Notes: generated by a model not told the origin, from the sequence alone. Counted from the first letter of the stretch, positions 31,283-43,026 are shown. The stretch: DNA of 64,000 bases from Notamacropus eugenii (GCF_028372415.1 NC_092878.1:2755501-2819500); one strand, 5' to 3'. Program-made: numbers and translations.

Positions 31283-31433
31283 TTCTCAGTCATGTCCCAC
31301 TCTTTGTGATGCCATTTGGGATGTTCTTGGTAAAGATATTGGAGTGGTTTGCCATTTCCTTCTCCAACTCATTTTATACGTGAGCAGTTGAGGCAAACAG
31401 GGTGAAGTGACTTGCCTAGGGTCACACAGTGAC
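31283..31433 (-). mobile_element. RTE-tailed SINE, truncated
   Basis: tttgtgatgccatttgggat, ggtttgccatttccttctcc, cttgcctagggtcacacagt. Confidence 0.82.
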
Positions 31434-31520
31434 TCAAAGGGTGGGTGGGCGGGGGGATGGCTGGAGAGAGGGAGAAAATTCAGAACTCAAAATTAAAAAA
31501 AACCCTAAAAATAAATAATA
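31434..31520 (+). mobile_element. Short L1 3'-tail fragment
   Basis: G-rich stretch, then ggagaaaattcagaactcaaaa and an A-rich run, as in other L1 ends in the window. Confidence 0.5.
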
Positions 31521-31549
31521 TATTGAAATTAAGAAAAAGAAAGACATAT

Positions 31550-31680
31550 ATGCAACCCTTGGAACACACCCACAGCTCCCTGAGGGCAGAGCCTGGGCTG
31601 CACTTCCAGCTTCATAATCCTAATACCTGGCACAGTTCCTAACACATAGTAGGTACTTAATAAATACTTGTGGAATGAAA
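31550..31680 (+). mobile_element. LINE-2 3' end
   Basis: gctccctgagggcagagcct, tacctggcacagttcctaac, gtacttaataaatacttgtg. Confidence 0.78.
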
Positions 31681-31851
31681 TTGAAGGGCAATCCATAATA
31701 TAGATATCTGTGAAATCATCTTTTTCCAAAGGGTATAATCCAACCCTGCCGCACTTTTAAGTTGCACAACCATTACCAGTAGGGCTTGTACAATTTGTTC
31801 CTCTTGGTTTGGACAAACCAAAGTAGCTACTTTGATGGTGGTCGGTCAATT

Positions 31852-32018
31852 GGTCAACCAATTAACATTTGTTAAACACTGACTATGTGCCAGGCATTAT
31901 GCTAAGTGATAGGGACACAAAAAAAGACAAAAAGTTTATAATCTCATGGAAGTGACTACCTTTAAGGAGTTTACAGTCAAACAAATACATACAAGGGAAG
32001 CTACGTACAGGATAAATG
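31852..32018 (-). mobile_element. LINE-2 fragment, left of nested SINE
   Basis: aacatttgttaaacactgac, ctatgtgccaggcattatgc, ctacgtacaggataaatg. Confidence 0.75.
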
Positions 32019-32205
32019 CTGTTGAGTCATGTCTCTGTGACCCCATTGAGGGTTTTCTTGGCAAAGATACTGGATTGGTTTGCCATGTCCTTCTCCAGCT
32101 CATTTTACAGATGAGGAAACTGAGGCAGGGTTAAGTGACTTTTGCAAAGTCACACAACTAGTGTCTGAGGCCAGGCACTCTACCCACTGTGCCACCAAGT
32201 ACCTC
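32019..32205 (-). mobile_element. RTE-tailed SINE nested in LINE-2
   Basis: gagggttttcttggcaaaga, tttacagatgaggaaactga, ctctacccactgtgccacca. Confidence 0.82.
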
Positions 32206-32340
32206 ATGCATGATAAAAAGGAACTAATCAACAGAGGGAAGGCATTAGAATTAAGAGCACCTACTATGTGTCAGGGCTCTGCTAAGTGCCAGATAACCAA
32301 GAGGAAAACTGGAGACTAGAACCCTATGGGAGAAGTATTC
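32206..32340 (-). mobile_element. LINE-2 fragment, right of nested SINE
   Basis: aactaatcaacagagggaag and ggcattagaattaagagcac continue the L2 copy; a second L2 piece (ctactatgtgtcagggctct) follows. Confidence 0.7.
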
Positions 32341-32359
32341 AACTAGCCTAGAGTTAACT

Positions 32360-32510
32360 AAAAATAGAATCACAGAGTATTAAAGCTACAAAGGACCTTA
32401 GAGATCAGCTAGCCCAACCCTTTCACTTTATGGAGAGGTTAAGTGACTTAAACCAAGGTCACCCTGCTCATTAGAGCCAAAACCAGGACTCTAATACTGC
32501 CCCAATGGAT
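32360..32510 (-). mobile_element. MIR-like SINE
   Basis: agaatcacagagtattaaag, aaaggaccttagagatcagc, gaggttaagtgacttaaacc. Confidence 0.7.
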
Positions 32511-32714
32511 CAGGATGGGAAGAATGAGAGGAAGCAATCTCCCAGTTGCCTCAGGTGGCCTAGGAGGAATATGCTTTGCTATAAATATGCACTAGGGAGA
32601 TGTCTTAAAATGTTACAGGCTGAAAGGTATGCTTATATTAACCAGTGTTTGTGTATGGTGAGGCAGGTTGTAAAGCGGAAAGTTTGTTTTCATTCTTTCT
32701 CTTGACATCAGCCA

Positions 32715-33140
32715 GTCAACAGCATTGATCAAGTTTACCACATGCCAGGTACTTCGGAAAGTTTGGGGTGTGCACAGAAGGGTAAAAATACATGGTCGGT
32801 GCTCTCAAGGAGCTCGTATTTTAACGGAGGAGACAACGTGCAAACAGCTGTGTACTACACAGTAGATTTGCATTCATATGCAATCATCTTTTTTGAAAAT
32901 TATACTGTTATCAAAATGCTTGTTTTATTCCATAAATAAAAAATAACTGTACTTTAAAAAATATATTTTAGAGGGTAGAGACTAGCAGAATGTGCCCTTA
33001 TTCATCCATTTAATTAAGCATTTAAGTGACTGCTACGTACTAGGCACTGTGTTAGATGCTGGAGATAGAGAGCTCCAAACAAAATAGCCCTGCCCTCAGA
33101 GTGCTTATATTTTATTGGTGGAAAAACAAGTACACAGATA
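32715..33140 (-). mobile_element. Two LINE-2 3'-end fragments
   Basis: 32715-32860 (ctctcaaggagctcgtattt) and 33003-33140 (tactaggcactgtgttagat, ccctcagagtgcttatattt), both antisense. Confidence 0.68.
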
Positions 33141-33936
33141 AGCAAATATGAAATTTATCCAAGATTACTGGTACTTTACTGTCCCATCATAGGACCTGCT
33201 ATACTTCAGTCTGTATTTAAGTCATGTACCTACATTTGAATGCTATTTCTTTAATTGTGACACGAAAGGCAAAATTTTTGATTAGAGGAGAAGAGGGACG
33301 TGGGGGGTGAGGGGCGTGGAGGGAGAGTGGGAGGAGATCATCGTGGGCAGAGGGAGTCATGACAGTCTGAACCACAGTGTCCTATTCAGAGGAAGGAGAG
33401 ACTCTCACCAAAGAGCTGGAGGAAAAGGTCATGGAAACTAATACAACTTCCTAATGGAGAACAACCAACCAACTGACCAACCAACCAATCGAAAAACATT
33501 TACTTATTTGGAGTAGCATGAGGAATGAAAAAAATCAGATCCTGGCAAGTGTAGGCTTAGGTGGGAACTAGGCATGGGAGAAGCACACAGGATCCCCATA
33601 ACTGTGCATCTGTCATATTTTCCGCCTAAATTCTTAATCCCGTGTAAGCATGTAAAATGATCCCTGTGTTACATGATGAAAACTGAGCCTGTGGTATTGT
33701 GACTATAAGCTCTCGCTCCCTCCTAACCACAAGGAAGCTTTGCACCTGTGAGGCTCTGCCTGCTTCCCACGCACCAGAACACCTGCTTCATGCATTGCAT
33801 CTTCTCGCTTCTGTCTCTTGGTGGAACTCCATTTGTGCAGATTTCCCAGCTGGGGCAATGACATTGCTAGGTCAGGAAGGATGTTGCCTCGGTTTCTTTT
33901 CCTTTATTTGAAGGATTTTTTTTTTTTTGGGTGGAG

Positions 33937-33938
<2 letters not shown>
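33141..33938. other. SLC27A2: Intron 4 stretch, nothing recognised
   Basis: G-rich patch at 33298-33345 and a short (ACCA)n run at 33466-33488; no exon or transposon seen. Confidence 0.45.

Positions 33939-33982
<44 letters not shown>
33939..33982. repeat. (TG)n microsatellite
   Basis: About 22 uninterrupted TG units; probably polymorphic. Confidence 0.95.
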
Positions 33983-33985
<3 letters not shown>

Positions 33986-34077
33986 TAAGCGCGTCTTCTG
34001 TATCTGTTATCATGCCTTCAGCATATTTTCTGAGAGGGAAATTCGATTTACTTAGACAACCTTGGGAAAGCAGCAAG

Positions 34078-34215
34078 GAGTAGTGGATAGAAAGTCAAGG
34101 AAGATTGAGGAGTTGAAAGATCGGAAGAGAGAAAAGGAAAGAGGAAGAAAAGATAGAATGAGATGGAAAAGGAGATGATATATAGGAAGAAAATAGAAAA
34201 CAAAAAGAGAGGCAG
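34078..34215. repeat. Polypurine tract
   Basis: About 138 nt almost all A/G on the + strand (for example gatcggaagagagaaaagga). Mirror-like stretches could adopt non-B DNA. Confidence 0.75.
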
Positions 34216-34930
34216 TTTCAGTGAGGAAGAACTTGGATTCTGACATACATCGGTCGTGTAACCCTGGCTATCTCACCAACAACAGGAAACTCTCTAAGTT
34301 TGTAGAGCAATTGTTGCGCTCCATTGGTAGAGGCAATTTCCTTACCAGAAGTTCTCTATATCAATGAAATGAAAAGTCTGGTCTAACTCCCTCCTCCCCG
34401 CAATAAACAGACAAAAAAAATCAACCAACAAACTTGGTATCACTACGTACCAAGAGCTCTTGGTAGCTCTAAGGGAAGTATTTGGTAGCATAAACACGAG
34501 TCCGTTCCACATGGGAACAGGTCAGATTACCTATGGCTGCCTTCTTTTTTCTATGTTACTTCTTAAGGACTGTTGGAATCCAGAAAACTCAGCTGCAGAG
34601 AAGGCATTCAGGGAAGATGGCCGTTAGGTCAGAAATTTCCAGGCTCTCCCAATTTCCTCGGCAAACAGACAGAACATCGCCACAAAATGAACGCAGAGCA
34701 ACAAAAACGAAGAGGTAAAGCTGTTGTCCTCCTAACACAACTTGAGAGGACCTCAGGAAAGACAGGCCATCTTCCAGAGCTGAGGTTTGGCCAGAGTGAA
34801 GTGTGAACACCTAGTGACCATGTTCAGGAGGATTCCAAGCCTCTAGTTCTTCTGATTGCTTCTATTATACCTCTTTCTCACCAAAGTTATGACCAAAGAA
34901 CCATTCCAGTAGTAATCTCAGGCTCCCACA
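34216..34930. other. SLC27A2: Intron 4 stretch, nothing recognised
   Basis: No repeat, exon or RNA recognised. Confidence 0.45.
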
Positions 34931-35500
34931 AAGATAGAGTTAGAAGGGACTTTATAAGTCATCTAGTCCACAGTTTAAGAAGTGCTGAAGGGGTCTCTGA
35001 TCAAATCTAATCCCCCTCATGTTAGAGATGAGAAAACTGAGACTCAGAGAGTTTAAGTGATTTATCCAAGGTCACAAAGGCAGTAAAGTAAGCTTAGATT
35101 TGAATGTAGGTCCTGCAGTTCCAAATCCACTTCACATGTTCCACTTAAGCGTAATCATAGATGGCATTTACAAAGTTCTTTAAGATTTGCAAAGCACTTT
35201 ATCATTTAATGATGAATTGATCCCTCATTTAATCCTCTCAGCAGCTCTATGAGATGAGTGTGGTAGGCATTATTTCCCCGTTTTACAGATGAGGAAACTG
35301 AGACTTACAGGAGTGAAGTCATGTGCCTAAGATCACATGAATAGTAACTGTCAGAATTGGGATTTGAACTCATGGCTTTTGACTTCAAATTCTGATCTCA
35401 TTATACTAATACAGAGTCACACAGCAAGTCTGATGGAGAGGTAGGATTCAAACACAGGGTTTTTTTTTTTTTTTTCTGATTTCCACTCTTTTGGCAACAG
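34931..35500 (-). mobile_element. Three antisense MIR/L2-tailed SINE fragments
   Basis: 34931-35150 (gagatgagaaaactgagact), 35160-35405 (agatttgcaaagcactttat, ttttacagatgaggaaactg) and 35410-35500 (cacacagcaagtctgatgga, with a T-run of ~16). Confidence 0.7.
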
Positions 35501-35572
35501 GGAAATGAAGCTGTTTTGACAAACAAATGGTTGACAACAACATTTGGACATTTTCCTATTTCCTTAGTTTAT

Positions 35573-35683
35573 TAGAATGCAAGATCCTTGAAGGTGGAGA
35601 GTCACCTTTTACATCTGTATTTTCAGCACCTTGCAAAGTGCTTGGCCCATAATAGGCTTCATAAATGTTTGCTGACTGGATAA
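35573..35683 (+). mobile_element. LINE-2 3' end
   Basis: tgcaagatccttgaaggtgg, acatctgtattttcagcacc, ttcataaatgtttgctgact. Confidence 0.75.
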
Positions 35684-36019
35684 TTGCCAGGTTGTGAAGC
35701 CAACCTGATTGTGAAGTAGTTTTATTTCCACGTCTTTAAGAGGTCCTCATTTTTACTTAGAGCAGCTGCTTAATTTTCCTCTTGGAATAAGTTCTTCAAA
35801 AAAGAAACCTTTACTGCTTAGCTAATTTGTGCTGTAGCAAACCTGGGGGAAAACAGACTGATAACAGACAAAAAGACTGTTCAGCAGGTGTCAGGTTATG
35901 TCTTGCCCTTTGTCACTGCAGTGTTTCCTCATTCTCTCTCACCCCACATACCCAATCAGTGGTCAAGTCTCCCCAAAATCTTTTGCATCTGACAGCTACT
36001 GCCTTCATTATTGAAATGG

Positions 36020-36187
36020 TCTGTAGTGCATTGGATAGAGTGCTGGCCCTGAAGTCAGGAAGATCTGAATTCGAATCCAACTTTAGACACTAGCTGTGTG
36101 ATCCTGGGCAAGTCACTTAACCTCTGCTTCAGTTTCCTCATCTGTAAAATGATACACAGTAAGCACTATGCAAATGTTAGATAGCCT
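36020..36187 (+). mobile_element. L2-tailed CORE/MIR-like SINE
   Basis: agtgcattggatagagtgct, gtgatcctgggcaagtcact, agtaagcactatgcaaatgt. Confidence 0.75.
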
Positions 36188-36349
36188 CCTCTTCTTCTTG
36201 ATCCTTATCCTAACTGGTCACCCTGGCTTTCTTTCTCCATTCTACTTCATCCAGCACGCTGCTTCTAAAGTAATTTCTCTTAAGCCTGGATTTAATCATG
36301 AGACTTCTGTGACCAAACGTAAATGCCTGTACCTTTTGAAGCCCTTTGT
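36188..36349 (+). mobile_element. LINE-2, left part
   Basis: tcatccagcacgctgcttct and gcctgtaccttttgaagccc; interrupted by a SINE and resumed at 36498. Confidence 0.75.
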
Positions 36350-36497
36350 AGGGGTATCCGGGTGGCACAGTGGATAGAGAGCACTGCCCCTGGAGTCAGG
36401 AGGACCTGAGTTCAAATTCGGCCTCAGACGCTTGCTAGCTGTGTGACCCTGGGCAAGTCACTTAACCCCCAGTTGCTTCAACCCCAAAATAAAAACA
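36350..36497 (+). mobile_element. Short SINE nested in LINE-2, 11-bp exact TSD
   Basis: ggtggcacagtggatagaga, gctgtgtgaccctgggcaag, then caaccccaaaataaaaac. aagccctttgt flanks it exactly at 36339-36349 and 36498-36508. Confidence 0.92.
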
Positions 36498-36960
36498 AAG
36501 CCCTTTGTTACCTGGCCCCAACCTATTTCTCCAGTCTTATTGGACATGATTCTTCCTCTTGCGCCTGGAAATCCAGTCAAACTGGCCCTCTCTCACCCGT
36601 TCTTATATTCCTTGTGTGGAGCATTCTATCTCCTGGTCATCCCACATGCCTGGAATGCACTCCCTCCTGGCCTCTACTTCATAGGGTAGGGTTCCTTTCT
36701 TCCTTTTTAGATGTAGCTAAAGCAACTTTTCTTGCTCACCTCATCCATTACAGTCCTCTCTCCCAAACTACTATGTATTTGGCTATGTTGTGTTCATTCA
36801 CTTTATATGAATAGACATACATACACACATACATGTATTTGTCTTCTTCCTCATTAGAATGTAATTTCTTTGAGAGGAGGGATTTTTTGCTTGTGTCCCC
36901 AGCATCTAGAATTACGTCTGGCACATAGCAGGGCACTTAAAAATGCTTGCTGATTGACTG
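36498..36960 (+). mobile_element. LINE-2, right part
   Basis: cctggccccaacctatttct, cctggaatgcactccctcct, tcattagaatgtaatttctt, tgtccccagcatctagaatt, gcacttaaaaatgcttgctg. Confidence 0.82.
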
Positions 36961-37148
36961 GGCACCATGGCTTTCTTTGCTTACCAACTTTTCTGTTTTC
37001 TACTAAAGGGTGATATTAGAGAGAAGGCAGATACTCAGAATAAAGTAAACTGAGCTCAAAGCAACTCTCATTTCTATGGTCTTGTCTCTATTTTATTTCC
37101 CTTTTCAAATTTAACAAAGCTGCTTGAGTCTGTAAGGCTCATCCCTTG

Positions 37149-37315
37149 GAACAGAGGTATGAAACTTGTAGAGTGAAGCCAAAACTAGATTAAAATGAAT
37201 TGGGAAACACTGAATAAAATAAAAATACAGTACAACATAGATAATGTTAATTTGTGGTTTTCTAAGTCAACATGAAGCCTGCATTTGAATTTGATGTCAG
37301 TGCCAATGTAGGTAG
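37149..37315. mobile_element. hAT-like family C fragment, intron 4
   Basis: It contains agattaaaatgaattgggaa, acatagataatgttaatttg and ttttctaagtcaacatg, which I recall from a hAT (Charlie-like) family whose ends read '...tttgacacctctg'. Degenerate. Confidence 0.55.
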
Positions 37316-37319
37316 ATAT

Positions 37320-38010
37320 TCTTGGTCTACTGAGTAGGACTTCTGGAACTGACTTCTGACTATGAGAGAGGTTCATGATTCATAAAGGGTTTATATATGA
37401 AGCAATGGAAAGCTCTCTGGCTACTGAGCCATTAGAAGAGCTGATGACTAAGTGGACCATTTAAAAGGGAAGATAACTTCTGGCTACACTCTCTTGGCTA
37501 TAGCTCTCCTGACGGCATCATATGAAGGGTGAGGAAGGATGGATCCTTCTCTACTCTGGTGTTATTTTTGGTAACTTCACTGCTGCTGCCAGTGGAGATA
37601 GAATGTAGATTTAATTAGGCAAATTTGCACGGGTGGTGGTAGGAGTTTCTGTCCAGGACTGATGGACACTGGTAACTTTTGAGTTCCAAAAGTTTCAGAG
37701 GACCTGGGAGGCCTTTGAGGCAGAGGCTACAATGTCCCTGAAATGGGCAGGAGAAGTTTTAAAACTGGAGAAATCCATAGGAAAGAATGAATCAAGAGTG
37801 GGAGTGTCTTACACTTGTGACTCATGAAGTTTACTATAATTACCCTACTGAGAGGAGAGGACAGGGTCAAAGGGGAAACCTCTTGGATTAGATGGTAAAA
37901 GGTACAGGTAGAAGGGGTTGACTTTGGCAAAGAGACTGAAGCAAAGGCACAGAGCATGGGGGGTGACAAGGCAGGGTTTTCAGGTTAGAACAGAGGAGGA
38001 AGGAGGAAGG
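37320..38010. other. SLC27A2: Intron 4 stretch, nothing recognised
   Basis: No clear repeat or exon on either strand. Confidence 0.4.
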
Positions 38011-38247
38011 GAAAGCTAGGGGGTGCAGTGGATGGAGTGCAGGGCTGAGAATCAGGAAGACTCCTCTTCCTGAGTTCAAATTTGCCAGCTGTGTAACCCT
38101 GTGGAAGTCACTTAACCCCATTTGCCTCAGTTTCCTCATCTGTAAAATGAGCCAAAGAAAGAAATTGCAAACCACTCCAGTATCTTTGCCAAGAAAACCC
38201 CAAATAGGGTCATGAAGAGGCAGGCAAGATTGAAACAAATGAAAGCT
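38011..38247 (+). mobile_element. RTE-tailed SINE
   Basis: ctagggggtgcagtggatgg, tgcctcagtttcctcatctg, aaaccccaaatagggtcatg. Confidence 0.85.
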
Positions 38248-38399
38248 ACCAAATGTTAGAGTGAGATCATGTTAGAGATTTTGGAAGGGTAAATCCTGCA
38301 TTGGGTAGGAGGCTTGACTAGATCAAAGGCCTCAAACTCAAAAAGACATTTTTTTGAATTAATGTAATCACTTCCAGCTACACATTTCTTCCTTTCACA

Positions 38400-39450
38400 A
38401 AGACTTGTTATCTGAGCAAAGCCACAAAGGACTGCATATTATTATCTGGAGGGAAAGGAGTGGTACTAAACCGAGGTCAGGGTTCGACTTCCTTAAACTA
38501 GATAACCTTTAGGTGTTTTTCCACTCTAAAAGGGAGGTTTCCTATTTGAAGGAGAATTATGATCCAGTGGCCATCCAGTTTTTAAAAGTATTCTTCTGTG
38601 ATTTCGATCAGAGCCCATGATATTCGAAACTTCTTTGTGAGAAGGTAAAGACCGTACACAAAAACCAGGAAAAGGCAAGGAAAATCTCTTCTCAGGTTAG
38701 TATTCTCTCCTTTCCCTGCATCTGGGTAGACAGACTCATTGACAGAGAAAGAAGACAGAACCTTTATTAAGGCTTATTATGTTTAAGCACTGGAGATACA
38801 CCCAAGAGCAAGTAAGATGATTTCTTGTTTAAAATTTTACATTCTAATGCATGAAGACAACTCATGTCTATCTCTGGGGCAGTGGATGCCAAGGGGTTTG
38901 ACCACTAAATCAGTGGAATTGTTCTAAAGACATAAACTACCAACCATTTTGCCCTATTTTTCAGCAGGTTTGAGATGAGACACACTAATAAGGTTTGTGT
39001 AGTGCCTGGAGAGAGCGAAGCATAAACAAGTTTATTATCCTGGAGTACAGAGGGAGCTCCCATTAGAACAAATAAGAACAACACAGACTCTCCCATGAGA
39101 CTGGTAGCTGACGGGCTGGTGCATTATGGGTAGAGATGACAAGATCAACAGATGGGGACCATATGGACTACAGTATTTTAATCAAGAAAAATGTGACCTT
39201 GTAGGCCAAGTGGGATACTAATGTGAAAGAAAATCAGTCATAAAATAAGCAGACACTGAGAGGCTGGAGTCTGTTTCACCAAGAATGCTGTCCTGGGCAT
39301 TACTGAAATGATGCCTGCCAAGACTGCTGAACCATCGGGATGAAATAACAGGTATTTTACATCATTACAACATTCATTGATCTGGTGGCCTGACTTCCAG
39401 GACATCACTTCTCTTCTGAAAGCCTCTAACTTTACCACCTGTTTCTTGTG
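38400..39450. other. SLC27A2: Intron 4 stretch of ~1 kb, nothing recognised
   Basis: A faint LINE-2-like remnant at 38750-38840; otherwise no recognised repeat, exon or RNA gene. Confidence 0.4.
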
Positions 39451-39455
39451 AATCA

Positions 39456-39805
39456 CAGATAGGTGGTACAGGGGATAGAATGCCTGGCTTGGAGTCAGGA
39501 AGACTTGAGTTTGAATTCAGTCTCAGACAGACTCTTACTAGTTGTGTAACCCTGGTTTAGCAGAGAAACCACTAGGCCCAGGGTCAGGAAGGCCTGAGTT
39601 CAAATTTGACCTCAGACATTTATTAGCTGGGTGACCCTGAGAAAATCTCTTAAGCTTCAGTTTCCTCATCCGTAAAGCAGGGACGATGATAAGACCTACT
39701 TCCCAGGGTTGTTGTAAGGATCAGATGAGGTAATAATTGTAAAGCACTTAGCACAGTGCTGGGCACATAGTAAGCATGATATAAATGTTAGCTGTTATGA
39801 TGATG
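39456..39805 (+). mobile_element. SINE head plus a second L2-tailed SINE
   Basis: 39456-39553 is a SINE head (aggtggtacaggggatagaa). 39556-39805 is a second copy from gagaaaccactaggcccagg through tcccagggttgttgtaagga to aagcatgatataaatgttag. Confidence 0.75.
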
Positions 39806-39869
39806 ACGGTGATTACCTACTCTAACCCCCTCATTTTACTGGTATGGAAATAGACTCATGGAGGAGCAA

Positions 39870-40035
39870 AGTCTGGATACAGAATCACAGGACCTGGACG
39901 TGAATCCTGGTCCTGTCACAACTTCCTGTATGACCCTGGGTAAATCACTTTATCTCCCTGGACCTCAGTTTTCTGTAAAATATTTTCATTAGGAATCTCT
40001 AAGGTCCATTCCAGAAATCTATAATCCTATAGTTT
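39870..40035 (+). mobile_element. MIR-like SINE
   Basis: atgaccctgggtaaatcact and aggtccattccagaaatcta. Confidence 0.65.
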
Positions 40036-40486
40036 TTTGCTTGGTGACAAATTTAATAAATCCAGCCTTCAACTGACCACAAATCACAACCAGAGCAGAA
40101 ATGTCTATGTTCATGATCCCAGGAAGGGTTTCCAGGGGCTAGGCTTTCCCAAACCTTGAAATTTGAATTTGGATCAAGCAGTTCATCTGCAGCCAAGAGG
40201 GCTCAGTAATGCTTCTTGGGAAAAGTGATGCATTTAGGGGAATGCTGTTTTGCCCCATACTCTTTCTATCCTTCTCTTTCCACATCAATCAATCAACATT
40301 TATTAAGCATCTATAGCCTCTTGATGTATTTTTATTACACTCTTTGTCAGTTAAAAGTGGCCATCATAAAGTTACTAAACCTATCCAAAGTGCAGCTTTA
40401 ACATCAGATACAGCCTTCATGAAAAACCAGTTCGTGTTTAACTGTCCCCTGGTGAGTTAGTCAACTTTACTACTAGCTATGACAGT

Positions 40487-40632
40487 GGCTCTTAATCTTT
40501 TATTTTTCTATTGTATTGTATTTTTCTATTGAAACCTGGGGACCCCTTCTCAGGGAAAACAAAGATATATATTTTCCCTTCATCCTCACTTATGGACCCT
40601 TTGAAATCTATTTGAGTTAAGAACTTGTAGAT
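40487..40632. mobile_element. hAT-like family B copy, internally deleted
   Basis: Starts ggctcttaatctttt, contains ggggaccccttctcagg and ends tatggaccctttgaaa...gttaagaacttg, so both ends of the family B palindrome are kept. Confidence 0.6.
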
Positions 40633-40794
40633 TGTGAAGACCTGAAGTCTAGGTTGGGTAGAAGGTAAAGATGCCAGTGACCTTGGAATCTAGGCATTTA
40701 ATAGGTTTGAACTCAATTTGCTTCAATAGTATGATATTGCAGTGAAAACTCCCCCTCAAAAAACCAAAACCAGTGTCCATTTAGGTTGCATTAA

Positions 40795-41320
40795 GGGAAT
40801 CACAGTGTTTGAGATTAGGGAGGTGATGGTCCCCCTGTACTCTTCTCTCGTCATAATCCACTTAGAGTTTTGTGTTTAGCTCCCGGTGCCACCTTTTAGG
40901 AAGGACGTTAATAAACTGCAGAATATCCTGAAGAGGGCAACCAGAAGGGTGAAAGACCTTGAGACCACGCCATGTTAGATTCTGCTGAACAAATTGAGCC
41001 TATTTAGAGCTTGGAGAAAGGAAGACAGCAAAACGTATGACCTCATGCGATAAGGAAAAGGGAATACATTGTTCAACTTGACCCTAGTGGGAAACAGAAA
41101 CAAAGGGTAAAAGTTACAGTGAGGGAAATTAAGTCTTGATGTAAGGCTAAACTTCCTAGTGATTAGAGTTAGCCCAATGTGAAGTGGGCTGCTTTGGGAG
41201 TCAGGGGGTTTCCCTTCAATAGAGATCTCAAGTGAATGCTGAATGACCAATGCTGAACGAATGAGAGAATTCTTCTTCTGGTGCAGGCAGGATAAGATTG
41301 GCACTGCTGACCCTTACAGC
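40795..41320 (+). mobile_element. CR1/L3-like ancient LINE 3' region
   Basis: Sense order: ggtgccaccttttaggaagg, aagagggcaaccagaagggt, ttagagcttggagaaaggaa, ttgatgtaaggctaaacttc, gaagtgggctgctttgggag. Matches an old amniote LINE 3' region as I remember it. Confidence 0.65.
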
Positions 41321-41381
41321 TATGAGACTCTACAATTCCATGAGCAGGCCTGTAGGGTTACTTACTATTTATCACTAGTCA

Positions 41382-41612
41382 TGGAGCAGCTAGGTGGTGA
41401 AGTGGATAGAGGGCTGGGCTAGGAGTCAGGAAGACTCATCTGAGCTGAGCTCAAACACTTACTGCTTGTATGACCCTGGGCAAGTCACTTAACCTTGTTT
41501 GCCTCAGTTAATCATCTGTAAAATGATCTAGAAAAGGAATGGCAAACCACTCTAGCATCTTTGTCAAGAAAACTTCAAATGGGTCATGAAGAATCAGGCA
41601 TGATTGAAAAGA
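41382..41612 (+). mobile_element. RTE-tailed SINE
   Basis: ggagcagctaggtggtgaag, gaccctgggcaagtcactta, aagaaaacttcaaatgggtc. Confidence 0.83.
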
Positions 41613-41654
41613 CCAACCTACAAGAACAGTCACTGAGCACATACCCCCTTGTTG

Positions 41655-41805
41655 TGTTACTATTCCAAATCTACAGATTACATCTCCATTAAAGAGGAAG
41701 CTGCTTAATGGTAGGCATTCTGCATTATGTGTCCCTAATATACTCCACAGCACTTAGTACGATGCCTTGTTCATAGAGGATAATAAATATAGATTGTTTT
41801 ATTTA
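41655..41805 (+). mobile_element. LINE-2 3' end, diverged
   Basis: tgtgtccctaatatactcca, acagcacttagtacgatgcc, gaggataataaatatagatt. Confidence 0.6.
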
Positions 41806-41854
41806 GTCCTTTAAAATATCTATACAAATAACTACTTCACAAGTTTGTTGGTGT

Positions 41855-42120
41855 CATTTGTCCTTCGTTCTCAAAGAGGACCAGTGACATCATGAGGGTG
41901 ACATCTTGACTCGTTTGTGGATTGGATTTAAGGGAGGCAGAGCTGGGCAAAGTCATCAGTCTCACTGTCTCCTCCAGAGTCACTGGAGGCCAGCAACAAG
42001 ACATAGGTCAGGACAATGGCTCAGGATGCAATGGGTAACCTTCGCCTTTCTAAATTAAGGTTTTTCCCAAGCCTCACTTTGTCTGAGACCATGCCCATTC
42101 AATGATTAAGGGCTAGATAA
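41855..42120 (-). mobile_element. Family D repeat
   Basis: cattctcaaagaggaccagt-type start (41869), tggatttaagggaggcagag, ccatgcccattcaatgatta. Confidence 0.75.
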
Positions 42121-42189
42121 GAATTGAAACAAAAGATAGCCCAATGGTATTGCAATAAATTAGAGCTCCCAGAAATTCATGGGAGGGAG

Positions 42190-42420
42190 AGCTCAATTCT
42201 TGCTCAAACGATTAGAGAAGGCTTCATGAAAGAAATAAAACTGGATCTAAAGGATGGAAGGAATTTTGTAGGCAGTGATGGCAAGGATGGCTTTTCAGGT
42301 GAAGAGTGACATGAAGACTCGGATGTGGAAAAGGGAAAAGTGCATTTAGGGAGGACTGAATGACCAGCAGCTGAAGCATCTTGAGTAAAGCATTCCAGGA
42401 TTCCTGAATCTAATCCACTC
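42190..42420 (-). mobile_element. Probable LINE-2 fragment
   Basis: agaaggcttcatgaaagaaa, ctggatctaaaggatggaag, gaatgaccagcagctgaagc. Confidence 0.45.
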
Positions 42421-42704
42421 TGATATGCCCCCCTGGCATTAACAGGTCTGGAGTGAGTAACTTATATATGTTCATTTTTGCCCTGTTCCAATTGTGGCTC
42501 CTACCCTAATGGCCCCCTAGCTGATGAACATCAGTCAGTAAATTGGAAGTTCTGTTGGTTCGGCTATAAAAAAAAGAAGATCATGTAGGTGATGAAAGGT
42601 GATGCTAATTTTAGCTCAAGTTACCAACATGTACAACAATCTTCTGCCATGCAGCACAATACCACATCAAGGTGTGTCAACATTTTCGGCATGTATGGGT
42701 TTAC

Positions 42705-42829
42705 CTCGGGCACGTTGCACAAATACCGCAGCAGCTCACCGATGTACTGTATGACTGTCACTTTGTATTTCCTACAGTCTTCCCAAAACTGACTGGCTGA
42801 AAATTTGGTACGTATAGCCATGGTAGCAC
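42705..42829 (-). CDS. SLC27A2: SLC27A2 exon 4
   Basis: 125 nt: two bases finish a split G, then 41 complete codons [20 protein letters not shown]...[10 protein letters not shown], ending in phase 0. [14 protein letters not shown] and [12 protein letters not shown] are strongly conserved FATP segments. The acceptor ends ggtttgtag and the donor is gtaaac. Confidence 0.96.
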
Positions 42830-43026
42830 CTACAAACCACAAAGATGAAGTATGGTCATAGAAGTGGACAGTAAAGAAACCCAAAGGTGTTTTAGTGCAT
42901 TTTTTCCAATTAAACTTTTCTTTATTTTCTTTCATAAGTGAAAAATCAAATATTAGCATCTTCCTATATCTATTGATCATGGGACAATTGGAATCTTAGA
43001 GAACAAGAGAAAGATGATGCTTAGAA

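Noticed and set aside
33699..33911. 70-codon + strand frame in intron 4
   Set aside because: No recognisable protein, no splice context and no conservation evidence; consistent with chance.
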